Numbered from the stretch's first letter, positions 16,486-25,564 are shown. The stretch is DNA of 64,000 nucleotides from Flavobacteriales bacterium (GCA_016703105.1 JADJCS010000005.1:124001-188000); one strand, 5' to 3'. The notes: generated by a model not told the origin, from the sequence alone. Numbers and translations: made by a program.

Positions 16486-19329
16486 ATGCATACTTCGACC
16501 CTTCGTTCCTTCCTCTTCCTATTGGCCACCCTTCCGCGCTTGTTGCATGCGGCGACCTATTACATCGCTCCCACTGGGAACGACGCGAACAGCGGTACCA
16601 GCCAGGCGCAGGCCTGGAAGACCATTGGCCGGGTGAACCAGATAAGCGCCCAACTCCAACCGGGTGACAAGATCCTCTTCGAGCGAGGGGGCGTGTACCG
16701 TGGTAAGCTCACCATTTCCTCTTCCGGCACCGCTGGTAACAAGATCGAGGTCGGGGCCTACGGAACCGGCAGCCAACCTGTCCTCAGCGGAAGCGTCGCA
16801 GTGACAGGTTGGACCGTGCATAGCGGCAACGTTTGGAAAGCCAGCGTGGCGCAACCAGTGAAGCATGTTTACAGCAACGGCCAGATGCTGACCATTGCCC
16901 GCTACCCGAACACCGGTTGGCTGCGCAACGATCTGGGCACTGCCACTTCGCTCCAGGATGCCGGCCTCACCCAAGGCAGCGGCTACTGGACCGGCGCCAC
17001 CCTGGTGATCCGCACCACGAACTGGAGCTATGATACGGCCCGGGTAACAGCCCACACCGGCACCACCCTCACGCACACCAGCACGGGCAACAACATCGGT
17101 GACGACAATTGGGGCTACTTCCTGCGCAACAAGTTGAGCGAGCTCGACGCGCCGGGCGAGTGGTTCTATGACGCACAGGCGGGTCTGCTCTATGTGCAAT
17201 GCCCCGGCAACGCGGATCCGAACACCCAGCTGATCGAAGCATCCACGACGGATCACGGGCTCTACGTGAGTTGGCAGAAGAACAACATCCTGATCCATGA
17301 CATCGCCTTCCGCCACCAGTACGATGCCGCGTTGCGCCTCAGTGGAAGCACCGCCTTGGAAGCGACCAACTGCACCTTCAGCGATACCTACCAGGCCATC
17401 CGCAGCACCGGGTCCTCCCAGAACTTCAACAACCTCACCGTCCAACGGACCTACGGCACGGCGATGCACCTGCTGGACGACAACACCTCGGTGACGCACT
17501 GTACCCTGCAGGATGTTTGCACGCAGCCCGGTCTTGGCGAGAACAACTGGGGCTACTTCGGCATCCGAAGCACCGGCCAGGGCATGGTGCTCACCGATAA
17601 CGTGCTCGAGAACATCGGGTACATCGGTATGGTGATCGAGAAGAACAGTCTGGTCGAGCGCAACGTGGTACGGAACGCCTTGGCCATCCTGAACGATGGT
17701 GGCGGCATCGCCATCGACAACGCCGACGGCATGATCATTCGTGACAACCTCGTACTGGACATCAGCGGCAACCTGGAGAGCGTGGCGCCCAACTTCACCA
17801 ACCCCTTCCCCATCTGCCACGGCATCTACTTCGGCAACATCAGCATCAAGAACACGCTGGTGCAACGGAACACGGTGGCCAACTGTCTCGGCAGTGGGAT
17901 CCATGTGGACCATACCATGGTAAGCACGGGCAACCAGGTGAAGGACAACGTGCTCTTCAACAACACCGTGCAACTCTCCATCTCCGATTTCAGCAACTAC
18001 AATGGACCCGGTGCCACGGCGCCCTTCCATATGCCGGCGTTCAACGATGTGTACACCGGTAACGTGATGTACTGCCTCACCCGCGAGCAGCTCTGCATGC
18101 AGCAGCTGCACGTGTATTCCGCGAACTGGGTGGACTACGGCACGTTCAATAACAACTACTACTTCAATCCCTACAACGATCGGAGCATCCGGCAGTTCAA
18201 CACCTTCGCTGGCGTGGAAAAATTCTTCACCCTGGAGCGCTGGCAGGATGACCGCAACGAGGATCCGGCGTCCCATCGCAGCCCGTTGAACCTGGAGGCG
18301 CACGAAGTGACCGACGTACTGAGCGCCAACCTGGTGAACAACGGCGCCTTCGGGGCAGGCATCACAGGTTGGAGCGGTTGGCCGCAACAAGGCCAGCTCA
18401 CCCATGACTACTCAAAGCTGGACAATGGCGCGATGAAGGTGGTCTTCTCGAACAACAGCACTTACGACACGCATACGCTGAAGCACACAACTGCGGCCAA
18501 TGTCACCAACGGACAGTGGTATCGCTTGCGTTTCAGCCTACAGAGCACAATGCACGGGGAGCTGAAGTCGGGGTTCAAGGGAGACACGCAGATCACCGGG
18601 CCGCAGATGGTGGTTTCGCGCAACATCCCCTTCGACGATCAGCGACGGGAGGTGACGATGATCTTCCAAAGTGACCTGACCGACCAGGGCCACTGCACGT
18701 TCACGAACCACTACACCGAGAGCACCTACTGGCTGGACAATGTGGAACTGCACCGCGTGACCGCCGTTCCTCTCGATCCCCTGGACAAGCAGCAACTCTT
18801 CTACAACGATCAACCGACCACACAAACCATCTCGTTGGACGGTTGCTGGAGCGACGTACAAGGCGTTCTGCACAGCGGTTCGATCACGGTGCAACCATAC
18901 AGCTCGGTGGTTCTGGTACGGGAGGACGACATCCTCTGCGGCCTGAGCACCCATGTGGATGCGGTTACGGAGCGTTCGGCGCAGAACAACACCATCGCTT
19001 ACCCCAATCCGGTGACCGCCGGTGAGACGCTCTACCTGCGCGATGCGGTCTCGCTCGATGCGCGCATTGATCTGATGGAGCCAACGGGCCGCGTGGTATG
19101 GAGCCAGACGCTCGGTGCTGGGACCTCGCAGTCCGGATCCCCGATCCGTTCAGTGGCAACTACGTTCTGCTCCTGCAGCAGGGATCGGAACGGCGCTATC
19201 AGGAAACAAGTCGTGCACAGGATCGCCCGCGGTCCGGATACCCGACCGCGAACCCTCCTTCCCAGGTCGCCCTTCGGTACGGTCCACCCGTCCGGAGGGC
19301 GTTCCCGTTCCTACGGCACCGGGTTATGA
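16486..19329 (+). CDS. Secreted right-handed parallel beta-helix protein with disrupted T9SS sorting domain
   Basis: A 947-codon frame opening with a signal peptide (FLFLLATLPRLLHAA), then YYIAPTGNDANSG and a long beta-helix (residues ~25-600) like those of pectate-lyase-fold glycan lyases or tailspikes. The segment with GITGWSGWPQQG (~620-760) resembles a carbohydrate-binding jelly roll. The C-terminus begins as a T9SS domain (IAYPNPVTAGETLYLRD), but the IPDPFSGNYVLLLQQ part is in another frame and VVHRIAR is back in the first, so two compensating indels are likely (19139-19142 and 19204-19206). The final ~30 residues and the stop are probably not authentic. Lying inside a glycan locus, it may cleave or bind the surface polysaccharide. 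Confidence 0.82.
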   Translation: MHTSTLRSFLFLLATLPRLLHAATYYIAPTGNDANSGTSQAQAWKTIGRVNQISAQLQPGDKILFERGGVYRGKLTISSSGTAGNKIEVGAYGTGSQPVLSGSVAVTGWTVHSGNVWKASVAQPVKHVYSNGQMLTIARYPNTGWLRNDLGTATSLQDAGLTQGSGYWTGATLVIRTTNWSYDTARVTAHTGTTLTHTSTGNNIGDDNWGYFLRNKLSELDAPGEWFYDAQAGLLYVQCPGNADPNTQLIEASTTDHGLYVSWQKNNILIHDIAFRHQYDAALRLSGSTALEATNCTFSDTYQAIRSTGSSQNFNNLTVQRTYGTAMHLLDDNTSVTHCTLQDVCTQPGLGENNWGYFGIRSTGQGMVLTDNVLENIGYIGMVIEKNSLVERNVVRNALAILNDGGGIAIDNADGMIIRDNLVLDISGNLESVAPNFTNPFPICHGIYFGNISIKNTLVQRNTVANCLGSGIHVDHTMVSTGNQVKDNVLFNNTVQLSISDFSNYNGPGATAPFHMPAFNDVYTGNVMYCLTREQLCMQQLHVYSANWVDYGTFNNNYYFNPYNDRSIRQFNTFAGVEKFFTLERWQDDRNEDPASHRSPLNLEAHEVTDVLSANLVNNGAFGAGITGWSGWPQQGQLTHDYSKLDNGAMKVVFSNNSTYDTHTLKHTTAANVTNGQWYRLRFSLQSTMHGELKSGFKGDTQITGPQMVVSRNIPFDDQRREVTMIFQSDLTDQGHCTFTNHYTESTYWLDNVELHRVTAVPLDPLDKQQLFYNDQPTTQTISLDGCWSDVQGVLHSGSITVQPYSSVVLVREDDILCGLSTHVDAVTERSAQNNTIAYPNPVTAGETLYLRDAVSLDARIDLMEPTGRVVWSQTLGAGTSQSGSPIRSVATTFCSCSRDRNGAIRKQVVHRIARGPDTRPRTLLPRSPFGTVHPSGGRSRSYGTGL

Positions 19330-19830
19330 GCGTCGCCTGATGATGCGCGACGGATTCCCCACTGCCACATGGCCAGCGGGAACATCCTTTACGACCACAG
19401 CCCCGGCCCCAATGGCGGCATCGTCGCCAATAGTGATGGGACCAATGATCACCGCGTTGGCGCCGATGTCCACGCGATCCCCAAAACGCGGGGAGGCGCT
19501 GTAGGTGCCATCGGGGAGTCGGCGATTGCCTATGGTCGTGCAGTTGCGCACGGTGCATCCCGCACCGAACACCGTGTGGTCATTGACGATGAGCGCCTGT
19601 CCATGATCGACGCGGAACCCCGGGCCGATCCGTGTCTTCCATGGAAGCTCAATACACAGGAACCACTCCACCATGATCCGGTAGAAGATGAAATACGGCA
19701 GGAACAGGATGAAGCTGATGGTGGACCGTCTGAGGAGATGCGCGGTGCGGAACATCGACATCACCAGCATGCCTTTCGGATTCCCCTTATTGGCCTTAAG
19801 GTCTTGGAAGATGTTCCACACGCTCGCCAT
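19324..19830 (-). CDS. Serine acetyltransferase-like hexapeptide-repeat protein (WcaB-like)
   Basis: A 168-residue protein with an N-terminal helical region (FRTAHLLRR, then a hydrophobic FILFLPYFIFYRI) and a left-handed beta-helix of hexapeptide repeats (VDHGQALIVNDHTVFGAGCTV, ANAVIIGPITIGDD). The H-D pair of RVDHG is as in CysE and WcaB acetyltransferases. In this capsule locus O-acetylation of a repeat unit is more likely than cysteine synthesis. Its stop overlaps the end of the convergent beta-helix frame by 6 nt, another hint that that frame's stop is not authentic. Confidence 0.87.
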   Translation of the reverse strand: MASVWNIFQDLKANKGNPKGMLVMSMFRTAHLLRRSTISFILFLPYFIFYRIMVEWFLCIELPWKTRIGPGFRVDHGQALIVNDHTVFGAGCTVRNCTTIGNRRLPDGTYSASPRFGDRVDIGANAVIIGPITIGDDAAIGAGAVVVKDVPAGHVAVGNPSRIIRRRS

Positions 19831-19842
19831 ATCCGGATAGCT

Positions 19843-20394
19843 CTAGCCTTGGTTGCGGCCAAGGTATTGGTTGGCCAATAGTTTCAGGTATTGCGGCACA
19901 TGGAGCGCGGTGCGCACCACATGGCCCATAAGCACGCCGAACGTGCCCATACCCACCGATCGACCAACGCGGGCCCCTTCCGCCAGTGCCTTGCCGAGCG
20001 GGATGGACATGCTCGCACCGCCGGCCGTAAAATGCGCGATGGGGCCTGCTATGTAAAGGAACTGTGCCGGATCCTCCAACCACGCGCGGAGGGTCCATTG
20101 ATGATCGCCGCTGACACGCAGGGTGGGATCGAAGCTGTGCCCGGCATAGTACCCGCGGCGCACGAAGAAGCTCGGGTGGTTGAGCACCATCTCCCAGTAG
20201 CGCAGGAGAAAGCCGGAACGCTTGGCCCTCTTGATCCGTTGGCTCCCGTTGGGATAGTGGATCCAGATATCACCATGAACGATGTTCACCGTCGCCGCGC
20301 CTGCCACCGCGCGCATGGCCAGGGATACGGCACCCTCCGCGTACCAATCGTCCGCGTTGATCATGCCCACCCATTCGCCGGTGCAGAGCGCCAC
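19843..20394 (-). CDS. Glycosyltransferase family 2, C-terminal fragment (frameshifted)
   Basis: A 183-residue fragment: ALCTGEWVGMINADDWYAEGA carries the aspartate motif (NADDW) of GT2 enzymes, followed by HGDIWIHYPNG, SFFVRRGYY and a helical tail. It is the continuation of the frame at 20270-20689. Removing one G from the four-base run at 20396-20399 joins them as NKG-VALCTGEW. The inferred whole gene is 19843-20689, about 281 residues, comparable to WcaA-like transferases. The real start is in the other fragment. Confidence 0.85.
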   Translation of the reverse strand: MALCTGEWVGMINADDWYAEGAVSLAMRAVAGAATVNIVHGDIWIHYPNGSQRIKRAKRSGFLLRYWEMVLNHPSFFVRRGYYAGHSFDPTLRVSGDHQWTLRAWLEDPAQFLYIAGPIAHFTAGGASMSIPLGKALAEGARVGRSVGMGTFGVLMGHVVRTALHVPQYLKLLANQYLGRNQG

Positions 20395-20689
20395 GCCCCT
20401 TGTTCATGGCGTCGTAGATGCCCTTGTCCTTCGCGCTGATCCAGTAGGCGATACGGTCCTCGTAGCGCCGTACGATATCGAGGGTGCCATCCTTCGAGCC
20501 ACCGTCCACAATGATGTACTCGATGGACGGATGATCCTGAGCGAGCACGCTCTGGATGGTGCGCTCCAAGGTGGCCGCGCCGTTGTAGACCACGGTCACG
20601 ATGCTCACCAAGGGCTTCCCCGGCACCGCGACCGGATGGATCCCACGTACACGCAGGCCACCTTCCAATTTCCCGTTCAGGTCAGCCAT
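20270..20689 (-). CDS. Glycosyltransferase family 2, N-terminal fragment (frameshifted)
   Basis: This fragment contains the GT2 donor-binding start VSIVTVVYNGAATLERTIQSV, then YIIVDGGSKDGTLDIV and DKGIYDAMNKG. After residue ~98 the frame runs into meaningless Arg/Gly-rich sequence because of a one-base insertion in the G run at 20396-20399; the true continuation is the 19843-20394 frame. The ATG overlaps the stop of the polymerase gene by 13 nt. The intact product would transfer a sugar to the lipid-linked repeat unit. Confidence 0.87.
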   Translation of the reverse strand: MADLNGKLEGGLRVRGIHPVAVPGKPLVSIVTVVYNGAATLERTIQSVLAQDHPSIEYIIVDGGSKDGTLDIVRRYEDRIAYWISAKDKGIYDAMNKGRGALHRRMGGHDQRGRLVRGGCRIPGHARGGRRGDGEHRSW

Positions 20690-21366
20690 GCACCTTCGAG
20701 GGTCTTCTCACGACGGGTGACAGCGCTCTTCCTGAGCGCCAACGGAGACAGCATGGTGAAGAGGATCGCGTGGCCGATGTCCACCCCGTAGCAGAAGATG
20801 TCGATCTGCCAGATGAACAGCACGTAGACGAAGCCCGCGAAGAGCGGTGCTTGATCCGTACGGTCCAGGTACTCCGAACGGTACCACTTGAAGCCGCGCC
20901 ACAACAGCAAATAGAGCAGCACGAGACCGAAGAGGCCTTGGGCGACCGCGACCTCGGTGAAAGTGCTGTGCGTATGCAGATTGTACGCATGGTCCTCCCC
21001 CCAGAGCTTGGCCACGAAGTCGAGCATGTGGAGCTTGTAGTGCCCTTTGTACCCATTCCCGAAAAGGAAGCCCGTGCGATCGTTCCAGGCCCAATCAGCC
21101 ACGGCGTTCCAGATGTAACTGCGTCCGTTGAACGTGGTCACGTCCTCCTTGCTCACCCGCTGCAGCACCGCTTGGAACACGGGCAGGCTGAGGAACTGAT
21201 AGACGAGCAACGAGAACGTGAGCAGCAGGGGCATGGTGAACAACGAGATGGTATACAGCCCACGCGCGACCTTGATCGCCCGCGTGAGGAACATGACCGC
21301 GAGCAACAGGAAGATCATGAGCGACAGTCTGCTGTTGATGCTCATCATCATGGCCAGGTTCAGCAT
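20677..21366 (-). CDS. O-antigen ligase/polymerase-like membrane protein (Wzy), C-terminal fragment
   Basis: A 229-residue fragment with several membrane helices and an extracytoplasmic loop containing FNGRSYIWNAVADWAWND and NLHTHSTFTEVAVAQGLFGLVLLY, typical of Wzy/WaaL proteins (the conserved H-x-H-N-like loop). It continues the 21381-21974 frame; one missing C in the run at 21396-21399 separates them. The inferred whole gene is 20677-21974 (~432 residues), which would polymerise repeat units on the periplasmic side of the inner membrane. Confidence 0.8.
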   Translation of the reverse strand: MLNLAMMMSINSRLSLMIFLLLAVMFLTRAIKVARGLYTISLFTMPLLLTFSLLVYQFLSLPVFQAVLQRVSKEDVTTFNGRSYIWNAVADWAWNDRTGFLFGNGYKGHYKLHMLDFVAKLWGEDHAYNLHTHSTFTEVAVAQGLFGLVLLYLLLWRGFKWYRSEYLDRTDQAPLFAGFVYVLFIWQIDIFCYGVDIGHAILFTMLSPLALRKSAVTRREKTLEGAWLT

Positions 21367-21380
21367 CAGCGCGCACGCGA

Positions 21381-21974
21381 TCAGGCTGAAGGACAGGGGC
21401 GCTTCGTAAAGTCACGCAAGTGGAAGAGCAGCATCAAACTGATGATGGAAAGCACGTGGGCACCGGTGTATATGCCGCGTATGAACGGGAAGTTCGCACG
21501 CCCTTCGAAACTGTGACCGAACGATCGTATGCCCGCCACATACCCCAGTAAGTTGATCGCGATCAGCAGGCCCAGGCTCTTGAGCAGCAGTGTGCTGAAA
21601 CTGAAGTGATCATCGTCCCGATGATAGAACTGCACCACCACCGCCGCATTGAACGGTGCCGCGAACAGCAGGCAGGAGAGCAGCACGTTGCCGCTGTTAA
21701 GGCCGGGGATGCCTCCGCGCAGACCCACGAACATCGAGGCCATCAACGAACCGATGTACAGCATGCACAGCCAGTAGGTGCCACTGAGCATGTTGCCAAT
21801 GCGCTTGCGATAGACGGCGTCCACCGCATAGAAAAGAAGAATGGCCAGGAACGGGAGGTTGGATAGAATGAGCCCCTTCGACAAGCCTTGCTTGAGCCCG
21901 ATGTAGTTCCCCAACCCATAGACCGCGAAGCCGATGAGGAAGAGCAGGTCGACCAGGTCCCGTTTGCGGATCAC
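21381..21974 (-). CDS. O-antigen ligase/polymerase-like membrane protein (Wzy), N-terminal fragment
   Basis: A 197-residue fragment, GTG start, with about five membrane helices (VDLLFLIGFAVYGLGNYIGL, GLILSNLPFLAILLFYAV and others). Its last residues KRPCPSA are out of frame; adding one C at 21396-21399 gives RPLSFSLIACALMLNLAMMM and joins it to the next fragment. The start is 21 nt after the stop of the neighbouring transferase gene. Confidence 0.78.
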   Translation of the reverse strand: MIRKRDLVDLLFLIGFAVYGLGNYIGLKQGLSKGLILSNLPFLAILLFYAVDAVYRKRIGNMLSGTYWLCMLYIGSLMASMFVGLRGGIPGLNSGNVLLSCLLFAAPFNAAVVVQFYHRDDDHFSFSTLLLKSLGLLIAINLLGYVAGIRSFGHSFEGRANFPFIRGIYTGAHVLSIISLMLLFHLRDFTKRPCPSA

Positions 21975-21994
21975 AGTGGTTCTTCGATCAGGTC

Positions 21995-22981
21995 TCAGCC
22001 CTTTCCGAACAATCCTTTCAAGGTGCGCATCACCATCCCTTCCTTCCCCCCCACCATGTCGATCAGGGCGATCTTAACGCGGTACATCTTGGTGGAACCG
22101 ATGAACCGTTTGAAGTATTCGGCGTCGCGGCTCGCGTCCAACATGATGAAGCGTGGGTGCTGGAGCGGAAAATCGATGTCCCGCGCGGTGTCCTTGTTGC
22201 GCGGGTCATCCAGCCCTACGGTGTGGGTGCCGTCATCGCCGAAGCCGATGTTACGCACCAAGTTGGTGTGGGGCAGGATGTTCAGACCATGGTTCATCAC
22301 GCGTGTGATGTCCAATTGGTACGACCAGGAGTTCATTTTCCCCGCATGCACGTAGTCGAACATGCTGTGCACATCGTACTCCTCGTCCGCGTTCAGGAAG
22401 AAATCCTTCAGCGTGTTGCTCGCTTTCAGCGCCGGCCAGGCGCCCATGTCCACATCATAGTGCGCCCATACCCTGCGCCAACTGGCCCAACCCCAGGGGG
22501 CGCCGTAGCCGTGCGCGGAGAAGTAGTAGGAGCCGTCCTTCTGGCCCGCCCAGTCATCCATGAGATTGTTGCCCATCACCACCCAGATGCGCTGGTCATG
22601 GCGGTAGCGCTCCAACATCTCCTGGCAGAACCGGAAGAAGCTGGGGACGGGCAGTGTATCGTCCTCCAACACGATGCCCTCGGGTTCGTGCTGGAAGAAC
22701 CAATCGATCGCGGAGCTGACGCCCTTCCGAAGACCGAGGTTCCTCTCATTGAAACGGGTGCGGAGCTCACAGGGCCAATCCACCTGCTTCGCGAGCGCAC
22801 GCACTTCATCGCATCGCACCTGTTCCGCCTCGTTCCGTGGACCGTCGCAGGCGAAATAGAGTTTGCTTGGCCGCGCCGCGCGGATGGCCTCAAAGACCTG
22901 TTGCGCAGGGCCGATCCGATTGAAGCAGATGAATAGCACCGGTGTGGTGAGCGGGGGAACTGGCGGGCCCTGTGCGGACAT
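21995..22981 (-). CDS. Nucleotide-diphospho-sugar transferase (GT-A fold)
   Basis: A 328-residue GT-A protein: PVLFICFNRIGPAQQVFEAI at the N-terminus, LYFACDGPR, then GIVLEDDTLPVPSFFRFCQEML with the metal-binding DD, and GYGAPWGWASWRRVW as the acceptor-side loop. Similar proteins are annotated as glycosyltransferases in Bacteroidota capsule loci. The frame is open to 23047; ATG 22981 (MSAQGPPVPP) lies 1 nt after the upstream stop and is preferred. The sugar specificity is not readable. Confidence 0.82.
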   Translation of the reverse strand: MSAQGPPVPPLTTPVLFICFNRIGPAQQVFEAIRAARPSKLYFACDGPRNEAEQVRCDEVRALAKQVDWPCELRTRFNERNLGLRKGVSSAIDWFFQHEPEGIVLEDDTLPVPSFFRFCQEMLERYRHDQRIWVVMGNNLMDDWAGQKDGSYYFSAHGYGAPWGWASWRRVWAHYDVDMGAWPALKASNTLKDFFLNADEEYDVHSMFDYVHAGKMNSWSYQLDITRVMNHGLNILPHTNLVRNIGFGDDGTHTVGLDDPRNKDTARDIDFPLQHPRFIMLDASRDAEYFKRFIGSTKMYRVKIALIDMVGGKEGMVMRTLKGLFGKG

Positions 22982-22982
22982 G

Positions 22983-24230
22983 TCAGTGGATGTTGATGCG
23001 GTTGTTGCGGTAGTACACCGGAAAGTCCTTGAACATGCTGATGGCATGACGAGCCACCGTTCTCGAAGAGGAGAACTCGTCCACGAACCGGTACAGGAAG
23101 AGTTGCATCACATCGCGGTACCGGGTGGCCACATCCTGCACGATGTTCCCGTACCGATCGTACGGAAGGATCTCGATGCAGCCAGCGGCGAGCGCGGTGG
23201 GCAGCAACATGTTCGACCCATGCACACCGATCACCACCTGGCTCTGCGAGTAGGCTTGGCACCAGCGTAGTTCGGTGTCTTTGTCCATTCTCCTCGTGCG
23301 AAGATCATCAACACCAGGAACAGGACCACCGCGATCGCCGAGCCCCACGATCGTCGCTTTCACATCGGGATAGTGCTTGCGGATGCGTCGCAATGCGGCC
23401 ATGGCGAGCCGCTCCTGATCGGCGAGGAAGAGCCAACGCGCGAACCCTTTCAGACCGATCTTGTTCAACGCACGATGAACGAACTTGAAGAACGGCGATC
23501 GCAGCCAGAGGCGGTCCTCCCGCAGCACGAAGGTGATCCGCCGCGGCTGATCCACGAACTTCTCCAACGGGAAAGGGGCCACGCCGCAAAAGCGCTCGAT
23601 GTCCACCTTGCTCTTGTCCGGATGTGCGTAGCCCTTTCCGAGGAACAACTCATCATACCTGGGCAACTGGTCCTGGACAAAACGATCGATAGCTGTGTAC
23701 CAACCGTGGGCCTGACCGAGACGTTGGTCCACCAGCCAGACCTCAGCGGTGCCCTTCGGCACCAACCATTCGAAGCTGCGCGGCAGGATGAGCACAAGGC
23801 CCAGATCAGGATGCTCATCCAGATAGTACTGGGCGTTCCAGAGTTTCAGGAGCACGTGGCCATATAGGAAATCGAGCGTATTGAGCACGACCACGCGCTT
23901 GCACTCACGCAGCACCCGTCGCTCGATGCGTACATCCGCATCGATCGGCGCGCGGAAGCCTTCCAACAGCGGCGACCATACCCAACCGGCCGCACCCTTG
24001 GGGTTGTGCAGCTTACCATCCTCCTTCCCTATCGACACGTCGTGATCCACGGCGAAGCCCACAGGCAGGTCGTGATAGAACGCATATCCGCACGACCGGC
24101 ATCGGTATTCTCCGAGAACGTGTACGCCGGGGAACACTGTGCCAACGGCGTCCACCTCGCGTGAACCACAACTCGGGCAGTCGCGGTTAGCGAGCAGCTT
24201 CGGTCGAACAGGTACCAAGTGGCGGTCCAT
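22983..24230 (-). CDS. GT61-like glycosyltransferase with N-terminal zinc ribbon
   Basis: A 415-residue protein. The N-terminus carries a four-cysteine zinc ribbon (CPSCG ... CRSCG, residues ~18-48), which is unusual in a sugar transferase. The C-terminal third has SQVVIGVHGSNMLLPTALAAGCIEILP, closely matching the VGxHGAGLTN-like block of DUF563/GT61 transferases. The middle has the basic loop ITFVLREDRLWLRS. ATG 24230 is 2 nt after the flippase stop. I infer transfer of a sugar to the repeat unit; the ribbon may bind a partner. Confidence 0.72.
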   Translation of the reverse strand: MDRHLVPVRPKLLANRDCPSCGSREVDAVGTVFPGVHVLGEYRCRSCGYAFYHDLPVGFAVDHDVSIGKEDGKLHNPKGAAGWVWSPLLEGFRAPIDADVRIERRVLRECKRVVVLNTLDFLYGHVLLKLWNAQYYLDEHPDLGLVLILPRSFEWLVPKGTAEVWLVDQRLGQAHGWYTAIDRFVQDQLPRYDELFLGKGYAHPDKSKVDIERFCGVAPFPLEKFVDQPRRITFVLREDRLWLRSPFFKFVHRALNKIGLKGFARWLFLADQERLAMAALRRIRKHYPDVKATIVGLGDRGGPVPGVDDLRTRRMDKDTELRWCQAYSQSQVVIGVHGSNMLLPTALAAGCIEILPYDRYGNIVQDVATRYRDVMQLFLYRFVDEFSSSRTVARHAISMFKDFPVYYRNNRINIH

Positions 24231-24232
24231 GA

Positions 24233-25552
24233 TCAGTTGGCGCGGTGGAACCTCCAGAACGTGCCGATCCCCTTCAGCATCCATCCCAGGTTCACCCGGG
24301 TGCGCTTGAAGCAGAGGTCGAGCAGGAAGAGGCTCACCGCGAAGGAAATGATCGTGGCCCAGATCGCGCCGATGGATCGGTACTCGGGTATCAACAGGTA
24401 GTTGATGGCGATGTTGAGCCCAGCTCCGATGATGGCCGTGAGAAGTGAATAGCGGAAGAGGCTCTCGTTGGTGATGAAGCTCGCCTTGGCCACGCCCATG
24501 TTGGTGAAGAAAAGACGGATCGCGAACAGTGAGAGCAGGAATCCCGCAGGGCGGAACTCCTCACCATACATCCATACGATCATTGGCTCGGCCACGAAGA
24601 ACAAAGGCACGGAGGTGATCAGGAAGAGCAGGAACATCAACCGGTACAGGTTCAACATCCGGTCCGCGTACAGGGCCGGATCCTCAGCGCGTGCGCGCGT
24701 AACGGCCGGCGCGAGGCTCTTCTGCACGATGACCGGAAGAAAGCCGAGCGCCTCGATCATCTTCAAGGCGACCGAATACTGTCCCACTTCCGCGTACGCG
24801 GCCTCCTGACCGTCGGTTCGGGCCAACAGGTCACCGATCATCACCTGGTCGATCTTGGCCTGGATGTAGAGGGCTACGCCGTACACCAACATCGGCCACG
24901 ACTGTCCGAGCACATAGCCCATGGTGGCCCGCGAGACACGCCAGGTCCGAATGCTGATCCCATCGCGCTCCAGCAGCCAGGTGTACCCTATCGCCACGAT
25001 GACCCCTTCCACCACATAGATCCATGCGAACCAGATCAGGGAAGCCCCCATCCAGATCAACAGCATCTTCATCGCAGCGCTGAGAAGCACCTGGGTGAAC
25101 TGGACCCGCACGATGCGATCCGCCTTCACATTCGCCATGAAGTGCTGCTCGATCACCGTGAAGGGTTTCAGCAGTTCAGCGGCCGCGATGATGAGCACCA
25201 GCATGGCTGTGGAGCTCTCCATATCCTTGGCCCAACTCACGACCGCGACGATGATGAGCAACGCGGCCGACCCCATCAATTTGATCGCCCCTGCCGTGCC
25301 AAGCAATGCGTCCCGTCGTTCAGGACGATTCACCAGGTCGCGGGCGATGATCTGGTCCACTCCCATCGCACTGAGCGCGAAGAACATGCCGACAAAACCC
25401 GTGGCATAGTTCAACTGCCCGAAAAGGGAATCACCGAGGTAACGCGCCACATAGATCCCCGTGACAAGCACCACCACGAGGCGGATCACTTGCTCGCCGA
25501 GGAGCCAGGAGGTGTTGTTGAGATACTTGCGGAACCCTTCCGTGCGCAGCAT
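24233..25552 (-). CDS. Oligosaccharide flippase (Wzx family)
   Basis: A 439-residue polytopic protein with about 12-14 hydrophobic helices. The N-terminus LNNTSWLLGEQVIRLVVVLVTGIYVARYLGD is the characteristic start of MOP-superfamily O-antigen or teichoic-acid flippases. It should move undecaprenyl-linked repeat units across the inner membrane for the Wzy polymerase. It lies 12 nt after the kinase gene and 2 nt before the GT61-like gene, so is translated with the assembly machinery. Confidence 0.93.
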   Translation of the reverse strand: MLRTEGFRKYLNNTSWLLGEQVIRLVVVLVTGIYVARYLGDSLFGQLNYATGFVGMFFALSAMGVDQIIARDLVNRPERRDALLGTAGAIKLMGSAALLIIVAVVSWAKDMESSTAMLVLIIAAAELLKPFTVIEQHFMANVKADRIVRVQFTQVLLSAAMKMLLIWMGASLIWFAWIYVVEGVIVAIGYTWLLERDGISIRTWRVSRATMGYVLGQSWPMLVYGVALYIQAKIDQVMIGDLLARTDGQEAAYAEVGQYSVALKMIEALGFLPVIVQKSLAPAVTRARAEDPALYADRMLNLYRLMFLLFLITSVPLFFVAEPMIVWMYGEEFRPAGFLLSLFAIRLFFTNMGVAKASFITNESLFRYSLLTAIIGAGLNIAINYLLIPEYRSIGAIWATIISFAVSLFLLDLCFKRTRVNLGWMLKGIGTFWRFHRAN

Positions 25553-25564
25553 GTCGCCGGAAGG

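Noticed and set aside
16519..18405. 628-residue open frame on the minus strand
   Set aside because: Lies exactly antisense to the beta-helix gene; composition (His, Val, Glu-rich) is that of a GC-rich shadow and no family is recognisable.
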